This document shows positions 1 to 6,320 of a DNA stretch of 11,134 nucleotides, one piece after another (the stretch's first letter is position 1; each line of letters begins with the position of its first letter). The notes beneath the pieces are model-generated. The model saw only the letters and a list, made by a program, of their open reading frames with translations, had not been told where the DNA came from and did not search any database. The stretch is from 2-01-FULL-49-17 sp035549275 (GTDB lineage: Bacteria > Patescibacteriota > Minisyncoccia > 2-02-FULL-40-12 > GWA2-44-9): positions 1-11,134 of the forward strand of contig DASZRH010000036.1 in NCBI GenBank assembly GCA_035549275.1. The letters run 5' to 3'. The translations under genes were made by a program, and so were the position numbers.

Positions 1-686
1 TGGTCGTGACGCGCGATCACGACCGTCATTTCTCGTCATTCACCGCTGCGGAGACGGCCGAAGTCCTGACCGTCTACCGTGAACGGTATCGCGCCATCTC
101 TGCTGATCAATGTGGCGACTACATCGCCATTTTCCATAACCACGGCTATCTGGCCGGGGCGAGCGTGTATCACAATCATTCTCAGATTATCTCGGTGCCC
201 TTTGTACCACCGATGATTGTTCGCGATATTGACCGTGCCCAGGCATATTTCAAGGCCACTGGCACGCGAATCCATGAAGCGGTCTTGGCCTGGGAATTGC
301 AAGAAGGGAAACGAGTTGTGTTTCAAAATGATCAGTTCGCGGCGATTTGTTCGTACACCAGCCGCGTCCCCTACGAAATCCGACTATATCCTAAATTCCA
401 TCAGCCATATTTTGCTGATGTTTCCAATGCGGACCTGGCCGCCTGCGGCGAGGTTCTTCAGAGCGCATTGGCATGTTTGGATAAAGTGACCGGCAACGCC
501 GACTATACATTCCTGGTTCATACGGCGCCGCCAGGGGAGGCAAAGCCGGAATACGACACATTCCGCTGGCATATCGAAATCATCCCGCGGGTAACGATAC
601 CGGCGGGCTTTGAAACTTCCACCAACGTGTATATCAATGTCGTCGATCCCGATCAAGCGGCGGAAGAATTAAGAAACTCACTATGA
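1..686 (+). CDS. galT: Galactose-1-phosphate uridylyltransferase, 5'-truncated by window edge
   Basis: Transfers UMP between UDP-glucose and galactose-1-phosphate (Leloir pathway, cytoplasm), or a related HIT-fold nucleotidyl transfer. The frame is open from the first base: the codons before the GTG at position 6 read Val-Val and fit the family's N-terminal-domain pattern ending in DHDRHF, so the GTG is internal and the 5' part lies outside the window. The active-site motif is His-Asn-His-Ser-Gln (171-185); the family usually has His-Pro-His-x-Gln, with the second His as UMP-accepting nucleophile, and that His is kept. The C-terminal HIT-like half shows FRWHIEIIPR (about 561-590) followed by AGFE and a VYIN stretch, typical of bacterial GalT ends. 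The stop overlaps the DedA start as ATGA, suggesting translational coupling. GalT is the best call; a broader ADP-glucose/UDP-sugar transferase specificity cannot be excluded. Confidence 0.85.
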   Translation, partial: VVTRDHDRHFSSFTAAETAEVLTVYRERYRAISADQCGDYIAIFHNHGYLAGASVYHNHSQIISVPFVPPMIVRDIDRAQAYFKATGTRIHEAVLAWELQEGKRVVFQNDQFAAICSYTSRVPYEIRLYPKFHQPYFADVSNADLAACGEVLQSALACLDKVTGNADYTFLVHTAPPGEAKPEYDTFRWHIEIIPRVTIPAGFETSTNVYINVVDPDQAAEELRNSL

Positions 687-1300
687 TTCTTGAGGCACTT
701 GCCCAAACCGTATTGACTGCAATTCAAGCCACCGGCTATCTGGGACTGTTCGTATTTTCGCTCGTGGAAAGTGCGGCCATACCCATTCCATCGGAAGTAG
801 TGCTGCCGTTCTCCGGATTTTTGGCGGCAGCCGGCACATTCCACATCGGCACCGTGATTCTGGTAGCGACACTTGCCAATGTCGCCGGTTCGCTGATTCT
901 GTACGCCATCGGCCGCTCGGGCGGCCGATGGCTCGTCGAGCGCTATGGCCGCTATGTGTTTATCCACGTCCATGATCTCCATCGCGCCGATCAGTGGTAC
1001 CAAAAGCACGGCCCGGCGACGGTGTTCTGGTCGCGCCTGTTGCCCGCCGTCCGCACCTTCAGTTCGCTGCCGGCTGGCGTGGCGCGTATGCGTATCCGAT
1101 ATTTTGTCCTCTACACGACGATCGGTTCGGCAATCTGGAACGGCGTCTTGGCCTGGGTCGGTTTCAAAGCCGGCGAAAACTGGGATTTGCTCCACGGATA
1201 TTTCCAAAAATTCGACATCGGGATCGGTGCGGCGATCATTATTCTCATTTTGTGGTTCATTATGCGCCAGCGCCACGCTCATCATGATCATGTCCAATAA
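683..1300 (+). CDS. DedA/VTT-family integral membrane protein
   Basis: A 205-residue membrane protein of the DedA (VTT, SNARE-associated) family. Members of this family have been linked to recycling of undecaprenyl phosphate and to membrane-potential homeostasis. The sequence shows a hydrophobic N-terminus (about residues 12-30) with Glu29, the re-entrant motif PIPSE (34-38), a second hydrophobic span (about 55-76), the family signature F-x-x-RLLP-x-VRT (115-125) followed by SLPAG and RM, a Gly/Trp-rich segment (148-166), and a final helix (about 179-195). The tail is His-rich (HAHHDH). The start overlaps the galT stop by 4 nt, and no Shine-Dalgarno is seen. A lipid-carrier role would suit the glycan genes further downstream, but that is inference. 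Family assignment is firm; substrate is unknown. A 12-bp perfect hairpin lies in the conserved AIGRSGGRW region. Confidence 0.9.
   Translation: MILEALAQTVLTAIQATGYLGLFVFSLVESAAIPIPSEVVLPFSGFLAAAGTFHIGTVILVATLANVAGSLILYAIGRSGGRWLVERYGRYVFIHVHDLHRADQWYQKHGPATVFWSRLLPAVRTFSSLPAGVARMRIRYFVLYTTIGSAIWNGVLAWVGFKAGENWDLLHGYFQKFDIGIGAAIIILILWFIMRQRHAHHDHVQ
905..932. repeat. Perfect 12-bp inverted repeat inside the DedA gene
   Basis: Arms 905-916 and 921-932 are exact reverse complements around the 4-nt loop TCGG. The left arm begins at a codon boundary, and the structure encodes Ala-Ile-Gly-Arg-Ser-Gly-Gly-Arg-Trp, a segment DedA proteins normally have, so it is not an obvious insertion. Function unknown. 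Confidence 0.8.
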
Positions 1301-2036
1301 AAAATATGTGATTGGGAACTGGAAAGCGTTGCCGAACACCCCGGCGGAAGCCGAACAGATTTTGGATTTTCTCTCCGGCCACGTGACCGGCGAGACTGCC
1401 GCTTCGATCGTTGTCTGCCCGCCGTTCGTGTATCTTGAAGACGTCGCCAAAATTTTGAATACCACCTCGCTGAATTCATTTATCGAACTTGGCGCCCAGG
1501 ACATTGCCTTGAGCGATGAGCCAAGCCAGACCGGCGAAGTGACGGGGGAACAACTGGCACGTCTGGGCGTACGCTATGTGATCATCGGCCACTCCGATCG
1601 GCGCTGGAAACTGGCAGAGTCCGAAGAAATTGTCAATCAAAAGTTAAAGCGCGCTTTGCAGCATGAGCTCACGCCGATCGTGTGTATCGGCGAGCGCGTC
1701 CGCGATGATCAATTTGAGCAGTTTTTGAAACAGCAGATGGCCGGCACATTTGCCGGGCTGTCCAGTGAGGAATTGCGTATGTGCTTGATCGCGTATGAAC
1801 CGGTATGGGCGATCAGCACGACGCCCGGCGCGCGGCCCGATTCGCCCGATGAAACCCGCAAGGCGCTTGCGGTCTTGCGCCCGCTCGCGCCCGAATCTCT
1901 CTTGCTCTACGGCGGTTCGGTCAATCGCTCAAATGCCGATGATTTTCTCGCTATTCCCGAAATATCGGGCATCCTGGTCGGCGGAGCCAGCGTCCGCAAA
2001 GAAGAATTCGTGGAGATCATAAAACAAGCAGCATAA
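1290..2036 (+). CDS. tpiA: Triosephosphate isomerase
   Basis: Interconverts dihydroxyacetone phosphate and glyceraldehyde-3-phosphate in the cytoplasm. The protein is 248 residues, normal for the family. Catalytic landmarks are present: GNWK with Asn10 and Lys12, the His101 motif IGHSDRR, CIGE, the catalytic Glu170 in AYEPVWA, and the phosphate-binding YGGSV and ILVGGAS near the C-terminus. Two departures stand out: the usual Glu in GHSERR is Asp here, and the mobile lid after PVWAI reads STTPGARPDSP instead of the usual GTGKTAT-like loop. The start chosen is the ATG at 1290, which gives an 11-nt overlap with the DedA gene. An in-frame ATG at 1284 would add Met-Ile. The frame stays open upstream to 945, but only as a shadow of DedA. 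pgk follows after 12 nt. Confidence 0.95.
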   Translation: MSNKKYVIGNWKALPNTPAEAEQILDFLSGHVTGETAASIVVCPPFVYLEDVAKILNTTSLNSFIELGAQDIALSDEPSQTGEVTGEQLARLGVRYVIIGHSDRRWKLAESEEIVNQKLKRALQHELTPIVCIGERVRDDQFEQFLKQQMAGTFAGLSSEELRMCLIAYEPVWAISTTPGARPDSPDETRKALAVLRPLAPESLLLYGGSVNRSNADDFLAIPEISGILVGGASVRKEEFVEIIKQAA

Positions 2037-2048
2037 CGACTACACACC

Positions 2049-3146
2049 ATGAATAGCATCCGCAAATTAACCGACCTGAAAGGCAAAAAAGTTCTCGTGC
2101 GTACGGATTTTGACGTGCCGGTCAGCGAAAAAGGCGAGATCGAAGAGCCGTTCCGGATCAAAAAGCAAAAAGAAATGCTTGACTGGCTGATCGCGCGCGG
2201 AGCGCGCGTTGTTATGGCGGCGCATATCACGAGCGTCAAAAGCTTTGCCGAATTGGTCCCGCAATTGCACATGCTTCTGGGCATTGAGTTTGATTTTTTG
2301 AAATCGGTCGGAGATATTGCCGCGTGGCAGAACGGTTCCGGCTCCGTTGCATTGCTTGAAAACATCCGCCAAAACGAGGGCGAAGAAAAAAACGATTCCG
2401 TATTTGCCGGCCAACTTGCAGCGGGATTCGACGCGTATGTTAATAACGCATTTGCGGTCTGTCATCGCAATCACGCCTCGGTCTCGGCAGTGATGAGCAT
2501 CCTGCCGAGTTATGCGGGATTTTTGATTGAAGAAGAAACGGGAGAGCTTACGGGCGTGGTAGATGCGCCGACGGAAGGCAAAGTAATCGTTATGGGCGGA
2601 GCCAAAGCGTCCACCAAAGTCCCCGTGATTAAGAATTTAATTACGAAATCCGAACATATTCTGGTCGGCGGCGTCGTGGCCAACGATATTCTGAAAGAAA
2701 AAGGGCAGGATCTGGGCAGTTCGGTCGTGGATGCCGATGCGCATGACCTGCTGGCGGGATTGGATTTGAACGATTCGCGTTTAATCGTGCCGTCCGATTT
2801 TATTGTCTTTGACAACAAGATTTTGGATATTGGCGACGATACTATGCGGGCCTATATGGCAAGCATCGAATCGGCCAAACTGATCGTTTGGAACGGGCCG
2901 ATGGGTCTGTTCGAAAACAAAGCGTTTGCTCGTGGCACAGAGGTCATCGCGGAAGCAATCGTCAAATCATCGGCTCGCAAGATCGTCGGGGGCGGCGATA
3001 CTGTTTCCGCTCTGGGCCAGTTTGGCCTGCTTGACGCGTTTCTGGATGACACATCTGCGTTCGTGTCCACGGGCGGCGGGGCCATGCTCGCGTTCTTGGC
3101 GGGCAATCAGCTGCCAGCCCTGAAAGCACTCGGCTACTATGGTTAA
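2049..3146 (+). CDS. pgk: Phosphoglycerate kinase (short, divergent form)
   Basis: Converts 1,3-bisphosphoglycerate and ADP to 3-phosphoglycerate and ATP. The protein is 365 residues, somewhat below the roughly 390-400 usual for bacteria. Visible motifs: KKVLVRTDFDVP (13-24; normally RxDFNVP), Arg36, His59, ENIRQ with Arg107, CHRNH with Arg140, GGAKASTK (183-190) with both lysines, WNGPMGLFE, the nucleotide-loop GGGDT (314-318) and STGGGA (340-345). The substrate-loop motif SHLGRP is replaced by AHITSVKS, so the usual Arg is lost and several residues are missing. Asn becomes Asp in DFN, and the YVNDAFG motif reads YVNNAFA. The ATP-binding half is conventional, so an active kinase is expected. 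The end overlaps the DHH gene by 8 nt. The start has no Shine-Dalgarno sequence. Confidence 0.95.
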   Translation: MNSIRKLTDLKGKKVLVRTDFDVPVSEKGEIEEPFRIKKQKEMLDWLIARGARVVMAAHITSVKSFAELVPQLHMLLGIEFDFLKSVGDIAAWQNGSGSVALLENIRQNEGEEKNDSVFAGQLAAGFDAYVNNAFAVCHRNHASVSAVMSILPSYAGFLIEEETGELTGVVDAPTEGKVIVMGGAKASTKVPVIKNLITKSEHILVGGVVANDILKEKGQDLGSSVVDADAHDLLAGLDLNDSRLIVPSDFIVFDNKILDIGDDTMRAYMASIESAKLIVWNGPMGLFENKAFARGTEVIAEAIVKSSARKIVGGGDTVSALGQFGLLDAFLDDTSAFVSTGGGAMLAFLAGNQLPALKALGYYG

Positions 3147-4005
3147 TCAAGTATCCATTAAGAAAACAATCGTGTTCTATCACGCCCATTGTTTGGATGG
3201 ATTCAGCGCGGCTTGGGCCGTCTGGAAAAAGTTGGGCGATGCGGCTGACTACATCCCGCTTTCCTATGGCCTGCCGATTCCCGTTGAACCCGTCGGTGCA
3301 GACGTGATCTTTGTCGATTTTCTGCCCAAGGATGAAGTCGCGTTAAAGAGTATCATCGAAAAAAATAAGTCGGTTATCGCTATTGATCACCACAAAACAA
3401 ATACGGAAAAAATAAAACTGGTGCCGGTTCATTCGTTTGATCTTGCAAAATCGGGGGCGGTGCTGGCCTGGGAATATTTTCATCCCGCCGAACCCGTGCC
3501 GAGGATGCTTCACTATGTCCAAGATATGGACATTTGGGAATGGAAACTCGAAAATTCGGAACAGGTTATTTCGTATCTCGATCTTGTCTCAATGACGTTT
3601 GAGAATTGGGACAATATGGTTGAAAAAATTGACCGGGATTCTTCTCGGGCGGAACTTATCGCCCAGGGCGCGCTACTCCTGAAATATCAAGACAAATTGA
3701 TCGGCGAAATTATTGAAAGCAACGTTCAGACCGTCGAATTCGAAGGCTATCAGACCTCGGCGGTTAATTCTTCCGTGTTTTCTTCGCAGATCGGCAGCCG
3801 GTTGTCGCACACCACGCCACCGATTGCTATTATCTGGCAAGAACGATCAGGAATTATAACCGTTAGCTTACGATCGAATGGCAGCGTTGATTGCGGTGCA
3901 CTGGCGGCAAAGTATGGCGGCGGAGGTCATGTTGGCGCGGCGGGTTTTGAACTGCCGATCGGCGCGCCGTTGCCCTGGAAATTAATCAAAAACGATGAAA
4001 GATAA
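3139..4005 (+). CDS. DHH-superfamily phosphoesterase (COG2404-like)
   Basis: A 288-residue predicted metal-dependent phosphoesterase. Motif I is YHAHCLDGFSAAWA (14-27), followed by VDFLP with Asp60, the name-giving Asp-His-His (83-85), a QDMDIWEW stretch (about residue 128 onward) typical of the COG2404 branch, and the C-terminal DHHA1 glycine signature GGGGHVGAAGF (260-270). These supply the usual Mn-binding His/Asp set. Relatives hydrolyse short oligonucleotides (nanoRNA, cyclic dinucleotide products), but this branch is poorly characterised and the substrate here is unknown. The start lies inside the pgk end (8-nt overlap), and the gene overlaps the RNase H gene by 11 nt, so the two hydrolases are probably co-translated. 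No Shine-Dalgarno is visible. Confidence 0.85.
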   Translation: MVNQVSIKKTIVFYHAHCLDGFSAAWAVWKKLGDAADYIPLSYGLPIPVEPVGADVIFVDFLPKDEVALKSIIEKNKSVIAIDHHKTNTEKIKLVPVHSFDLAKSGAVLAWEYFHPAEPVPRMLHYVQDMDIWEWKLENSEQVISYLDLVSMTFENWDNMVEKIDRDSSRAELIAQGALLLKYQDKLIGEIIESNVQTVEFEGYQTSAVNSSVFSSQIGSRLSHTTPPIAIIWQERSGIITVSLRSNGSVDCGALAAKYGGGGHVGAAGFELPIGAPLPWKLIKNDER

Positions 4006-4432
4006 ATATATTATCCATACTGACGGCGGCGCGCGGGGCAATCCGGGTCCGGCTGCGATCGGGTTTGTGATTGAAGGTCCGGACATCGCGCGCGTTGAAA
4101 AAGGGGAATACCTGGGCGAGACGACCAACAACGAAGCCGAATACCGTGCTCCGATTTTGGCACTCAAAAAACTCAAAAGCACGATCGGCGGGGACCGCGC
4201 CGCCGCGGCCGAAGTGGAAATATATATGGATAGCGAGCTGGTCGCCAAGCAGATGAACAAAGAATACAAGATTAAGCATGACGGCTTGCAGGAATTATTC
4301 ATGGAGCTTTGGAATCTGACGATTGATTTCGGTTCGGTAACGTTCCATCACGTCCTGCGGGGCAAGAACGCGACTGCCGATCGGCTGGTGAACGAAGCTC
4401 TCGATCGGGAAAGCAACAAGCTGCCGCTCTAG
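3995..4432 (+). CDS. rnhA: Ribonuclease HI
   Basis: Cleaves the RNA strand of RNA-DNA hybrids. At 145 residues it is a minimal single-domain RNase H. All four acidic catalytic positions are visible: Asp10 in HTDGGARGNPG, Glu49 in NNEAEY, Asp79 in YMDSEL and Asp130 in KNATADRLVNEALD, with His119-120 in the loop before the last. It resembles the compact type found in archaea and many Gram-positive bacteria more than E. coli RnhA, having no clear basic protrusion. A small oddity is YRAPILAL, where a Pro stands at the normally aliphatic position after the catalytic Glu. The start overlaps the DHH gene by 11 nt. The stop at 4430-4432 lies only about 18 nt before the rnpB promoter, with no terminator between them, so read-through into rnpB is possible. 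Confidence 0.93.
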   Translation: MKDKYIIHTDGGARGNPGPAAIGFVIEGPDIARVEKGEYLGETTNNEAEYRAPILALKKLKSTIGGDRAAAAEVEIYMDSELVAKQMNKEYKIKHDGLQELFMELWNLTIDFGSVTFHHVLRGKNATADRLVNEALDRESNKLPL

Positions 4433-4449
4433 GAATAATCGGCCGGATA

Positions 4450-4458
4450 TGGTATACT
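4450..4458 (+). promoter_or_regulatory. Extended -10 promoter of rnpB
   Basis: TGG directly precedes TATACT (4453-4458), giving a TGn extended -10 element. The predicted start, 6-8 nt downstream at about 4464-4466, coincides with the first paired base of the RNase P RNA P1 helix. No good -35 is seen at the expected distance, which is normal for extended -10 promoters. Confidence 0.65.
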
Positions 4459-4463
4459 GGATC

Positions 4464-4848
4464 GCGGTACATCAGATAATCGCTGGCGTCCTGCGCCAGA
4501 GGAAAGTCCGGGCACTACCGCCGGTTTCGGCGGAGAACGGTAGCGGGTAACCCCCGTCCGCGGCAACGCGAGAGGTGCGAACAGAGACGTCTTGGCTCGA
4601 AAGGGCCGGAAAGCTAAACCCTGTGCGATTGACTCGATCAATCGCTAACAGCTTAGTTCTCATCAAGGGCCGAAGATGAGAAGTGAAACGCGCTAAATCC
4701 TTACTGGAGTGCAAGGCCAAACTCGTCGATCGTATGGTTGACGAAGGAACGTAGGCCGCTTGAGGCGCGTAGTAATGCGCGTCCCAGATAAATGATTATC
4801 TCGGCTGTTATTACGACAGCCCAGACAGAACCCGGCTTATCGAGTACC
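4464..4848 (+). ncRNA. rnpB: RNase P RNA (bacterial type A-like)
   Basis: Catalytic RNA that removes tRNA 5' leaders. The universal 5' core GAGGAAAGTCCGGGC (4499-4513) and 3' core ACAGAACCCGGCTTA (4825-4839) are exact. Between them are AGAGGTGCGAACAGAGAC (about 4570-4587), TGCAAGGCCAAAC (about 4710-4722), and the stretch TAGGCCGCTTGAGG followed by AGATAAATGATTATC (4752-4802), which matches the E. coli 3' half well. P1 is GGTAC 4466-4470 with GTACC 4844-4848, which fixes the ends at about 4464 and 4848. The P3-position hairpin is very short (CTGGCG 4483-4488 with CGCCAG 4494-4499). Other clear helices are 4625-4632 with 4638-4645, and TTCTCATC with GATGAGAA (about 4656-4682). The L15 tRNA-CCA-binding GGU appears as CGU (4750-4752). 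The exact 3' end is uncertain by a few bases. Confidence 0.95.
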
Positions 4849-4884
4849 AATCCTAACGGCCGCCGCAAGGCGGCCGTTAGGATT
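4849..4884 (+). terminator. Perfect 16-bp hairpin directly after rnpB; possible terminator
   Basis: Arms 4849-4864 and 4869-4884 are exact reverse complements around a GCAA (GNRA) tetraloop. The hairpin starts one base after the P1 3' strand of RNase P RNA, where a terminator would be expected. However, the sequence after it is GAAAAAAGG, not a U-tract, so it is not a classical intrinsic terminator. It could stop the polymerase weakly, protect the RNA 3' end, or belong to the same set of perfect palindromes found inside genes here. Confidence 0.5.
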
Positions 4885-4902
4885 GAAAAAAGGCAATATC
4901 TG

Positions 4903-4911
4903 TGGTATGGT
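4903..4911 (+). promoter_or_regulatory. Possible extended -10 promoter for the glycan genes
   Basis: TGG followed by TATGGT (4906-4911) resembles the TGG-TATACT of rnpB, though the hexamer matches TATAAT at only four positions. A transcript starting 6-8 nt downstream would carry only about 8-10 nt before the ATG at 4927, and that stretch has no Shine-Dalgarno. No convincing -35 is seen. Confidence 0.35.
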
Positions 4912-4926
4912 ACTGATGCTTTTGTC

Positions 4927-6318
4927 ATGAAAAAATCAGAACTTTTCTTCAATGTGATCCGCGTGCCGCTTGATTTCGCGATGCTGCTCCTGGCGGGCGT
5001 GGTTACATATCTCTTCCGCACCCAAATCATCTCGGCATTTCGACCCGTGCTGTTTACGGTGGAGTTGCCGTTGCTCAATTACTTCTTCCTTGTGATTGGC
5101 GTTTCCTGCGTGTTTATCGGTGCCTACGCCATCTCGGGCCTGTATCTGATCCGGCCGCGCAGTTCAATGATCGATGAGTTTCTCAAGATTGTCATCGGGT
5201 CTTCAGCCGGCATCATGACCGTGATCGTGTTTATCTTCTTGCAGCAGGCACTGTTTAATTCGCGCTTCCTGGTGTTGGGCGGCTGGTTCTTCGCTATCGT
5301 CTGCGTCTGGCTGGGCCGGCTGGTATTGCGCCGCGTCGAGCGGGCGATGATTTCCCGCCACGGTTTCGGTTTGCATCGAGTTATCGTTATCGGTAACGGC
5401 AGCATTGCCAGCCGATTTGCGGCCGAAGTGGCCGAGAATCCTGAAGGCGGCTACAAAGTGGTTGGCCAGCTTCAGCAGCATGACATGGCCGAACTGGAAC
5501 GGCTGTTCGGGCAGGAGCGATTCGATGAAGTGATTCTGGCCGACCCGTCGTATGATCAGGCCCAAACGGCCGAGCTGGTTGATTTTTGCAATGATCATCA
5601 CTGCACGTTTCGATTCGTGCCGCATTTATACGAAACCGTTTCAATGTCTTCTTCCGTCGAGATCGTCGGCGGCCTGCCGATCATCGAGTTACGCCGGACG
5701 CCGCTGGACGGGTGGGGCAGAGTATTCAAGCGGATCATAGATCTGATCTGTGCCGGAGCGGGGCTGATCATACTCTCGCCGGTTTTTCTTATTGTCGCCT
5801 GCATCATTAAATTGGATAGCAAAGGTCCCGTGTTTGTGAGTTTGAGACGCATCAGCAAGAATCGGGAATTCGATTTGTACAAGTTCCGATCCATGGTTGA
5901 CGGGGCTCATGAGCTGAATCCGCAGCTGCGCAGGGTCCGCAACGACCGGCCGGAGGCCGGTCCGCTCTGGAAGCTGAAAGACGATCCGCGGGTGACTCGC
6001 ATCGGCCGGTTTATTCGCCGCACGCGCTTGGACGAACTGCCGCAATTTCTGAATGTTATTAAAGGCGATATGTCGCTGGTCGGGCCCCGGCCGCATCAGC
6101 CCGATGAGATTGCCCACTATGCCAAGCACCACAAAAAGCTTCTGGCGATCAAAGCCGGCGCGACCGGCATGGCCCAGATTTCCGGCAGCTCCGATTTGCC
6201 GTTTGAAAAAGAAGTTGCTCTTGATACGTTCTACATCGAACACTGGTCTCTCTTGCTCGATCTGAAGATTATTGCTAAAACGGCATTCAAGATGCTGACT
6301 GACAAGTCGGCTGTCTAG
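4927..6318 (+). CDS. Polyprenyl-phosphate sugar-1-phosphate transferase (WcaJ/WbaP-type)
   Basis: Likely transfers a sugar-1-phosphate from a nucleotide sugar to undecaprenyl phosphate, the first membrane step of surface-glycan assembly. The protein has 463 residues. The N-terminal half has four hydrophobic segments (about 14-30, 49-75, 86-108, 114-134), then a nucleotide-binding-like domain starting HRVIVIGNG (150-158). The C-terminal catalytic domain (from about Phe267) has a membrane helix (RIIDLICAGAGLIILSP), KFRSM (319-323), DPRVTRIGRF, the catalytic Asp369-Glu370 in LDELPQ, and DMSLVGPRP. The usual QxRxG motif appears as LRRISKNREF. The ATG at 4927 is chosen because the protein then opens as homologues do (MKKSELFF); the frame remains open to 4792, but only through rnpB. 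The first GT4 gene follows after 2 nt. Sugar specificity cannot be read from the sequence. Confidence 0.9.
   Translation: MKKSELFFNVIRVPLDFAMLLLAGVVTYLFRTQIISAFRPVLFTVELPLLNYFFLVIGVSCVFIGAYAISGLYLIRPRSSMIDEFLKIVIGSSAGIMTVIVFIFLQQALFNSRFLVLGGWFFAIVCVWLGRLVLRRVERAMISRHGFGLHRVIVIGNGSIASRFAAEVAENPEGGYKVVGQLQQHDMAELERLFGQERFDEVILADPSYDQAQTAELVDFCNDHHCTFRFVPHLYETVSMSSSVEIVGGLPIIELRRTPLDGWGRVFKRIIDLICAGAGLIILSPVFLIVACIIKLDSKGPVFVSLRRISKNREFDLYKFRSMVDGAHELNPQLRRVRNDRPEAGPLWKLKDDPRVTRIGRFIRRTRLDELPQFLNVIKGDMSLVGPRPHQPDEIAHYAKHHKKLLAIKAGATGMAQISGSSDLPFEKEVALDTFYIEHWSLLLDLKIIAKTAFKMLTDKSAV
5944..5962. repeat. Small 8-bp perfect hairpin in the sugar transferase gene
   Basis: GACCGGCC (5944-5951) and GGCCGGTC (5955-5962) flank the loop GGA. 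It encodes part of NDRPEAGPLWK, just before the conserved DPRVTRIG. It is near the chance level for GC-rich DNA, so it is only a weak member of the hairpin set. Confidence 0.4.
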
Positions 6319-6320
6319 CA

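Noticed and set aside
2..24. 8-bp inverted repeat with 7-nt loop at the start of the window (2-9 and 17-24)
   Set aside because: It encodes the conserved GalT segment around RDHDRH and is only marginally above chance.
945..1289. Upstream in-frame extension of tpiA
   Set aside because: It is the shadow of the DedA gene in another frame; TPI proteins begin close to the GNWK motif, which fits a start at 1290.
653..1504. Long minus-strand open frame (283 codons) opposite DedA and tpiA
   Set aside because: It crosses two well-supported genes, its translation is rich in Arg/Gln/Asp with no recognisable family, and it reflects GC-rich codon structure of the + strand.
2192..2208. 7-bp CG-repeat hairpin in pgk
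   Set aside because: The arms are simple CGCGCGC runs encoding the family-normal ARGARV segment, near chance level.
4483..4682. Several hairpins inside rnpB
   Set aside because: They match expected RNase P RNA helices (for example the short P3 and the 8-bp helices near 4625-4645 and 4656-4682) and are explained by the RNA.
4792..4926. Upstream in-frame extension of the sugar transferase
   Set aside because: It runs through the conserved 3' end of RNase P RNA and the hairpin after it; the homologous N-terminus starts at 4927.
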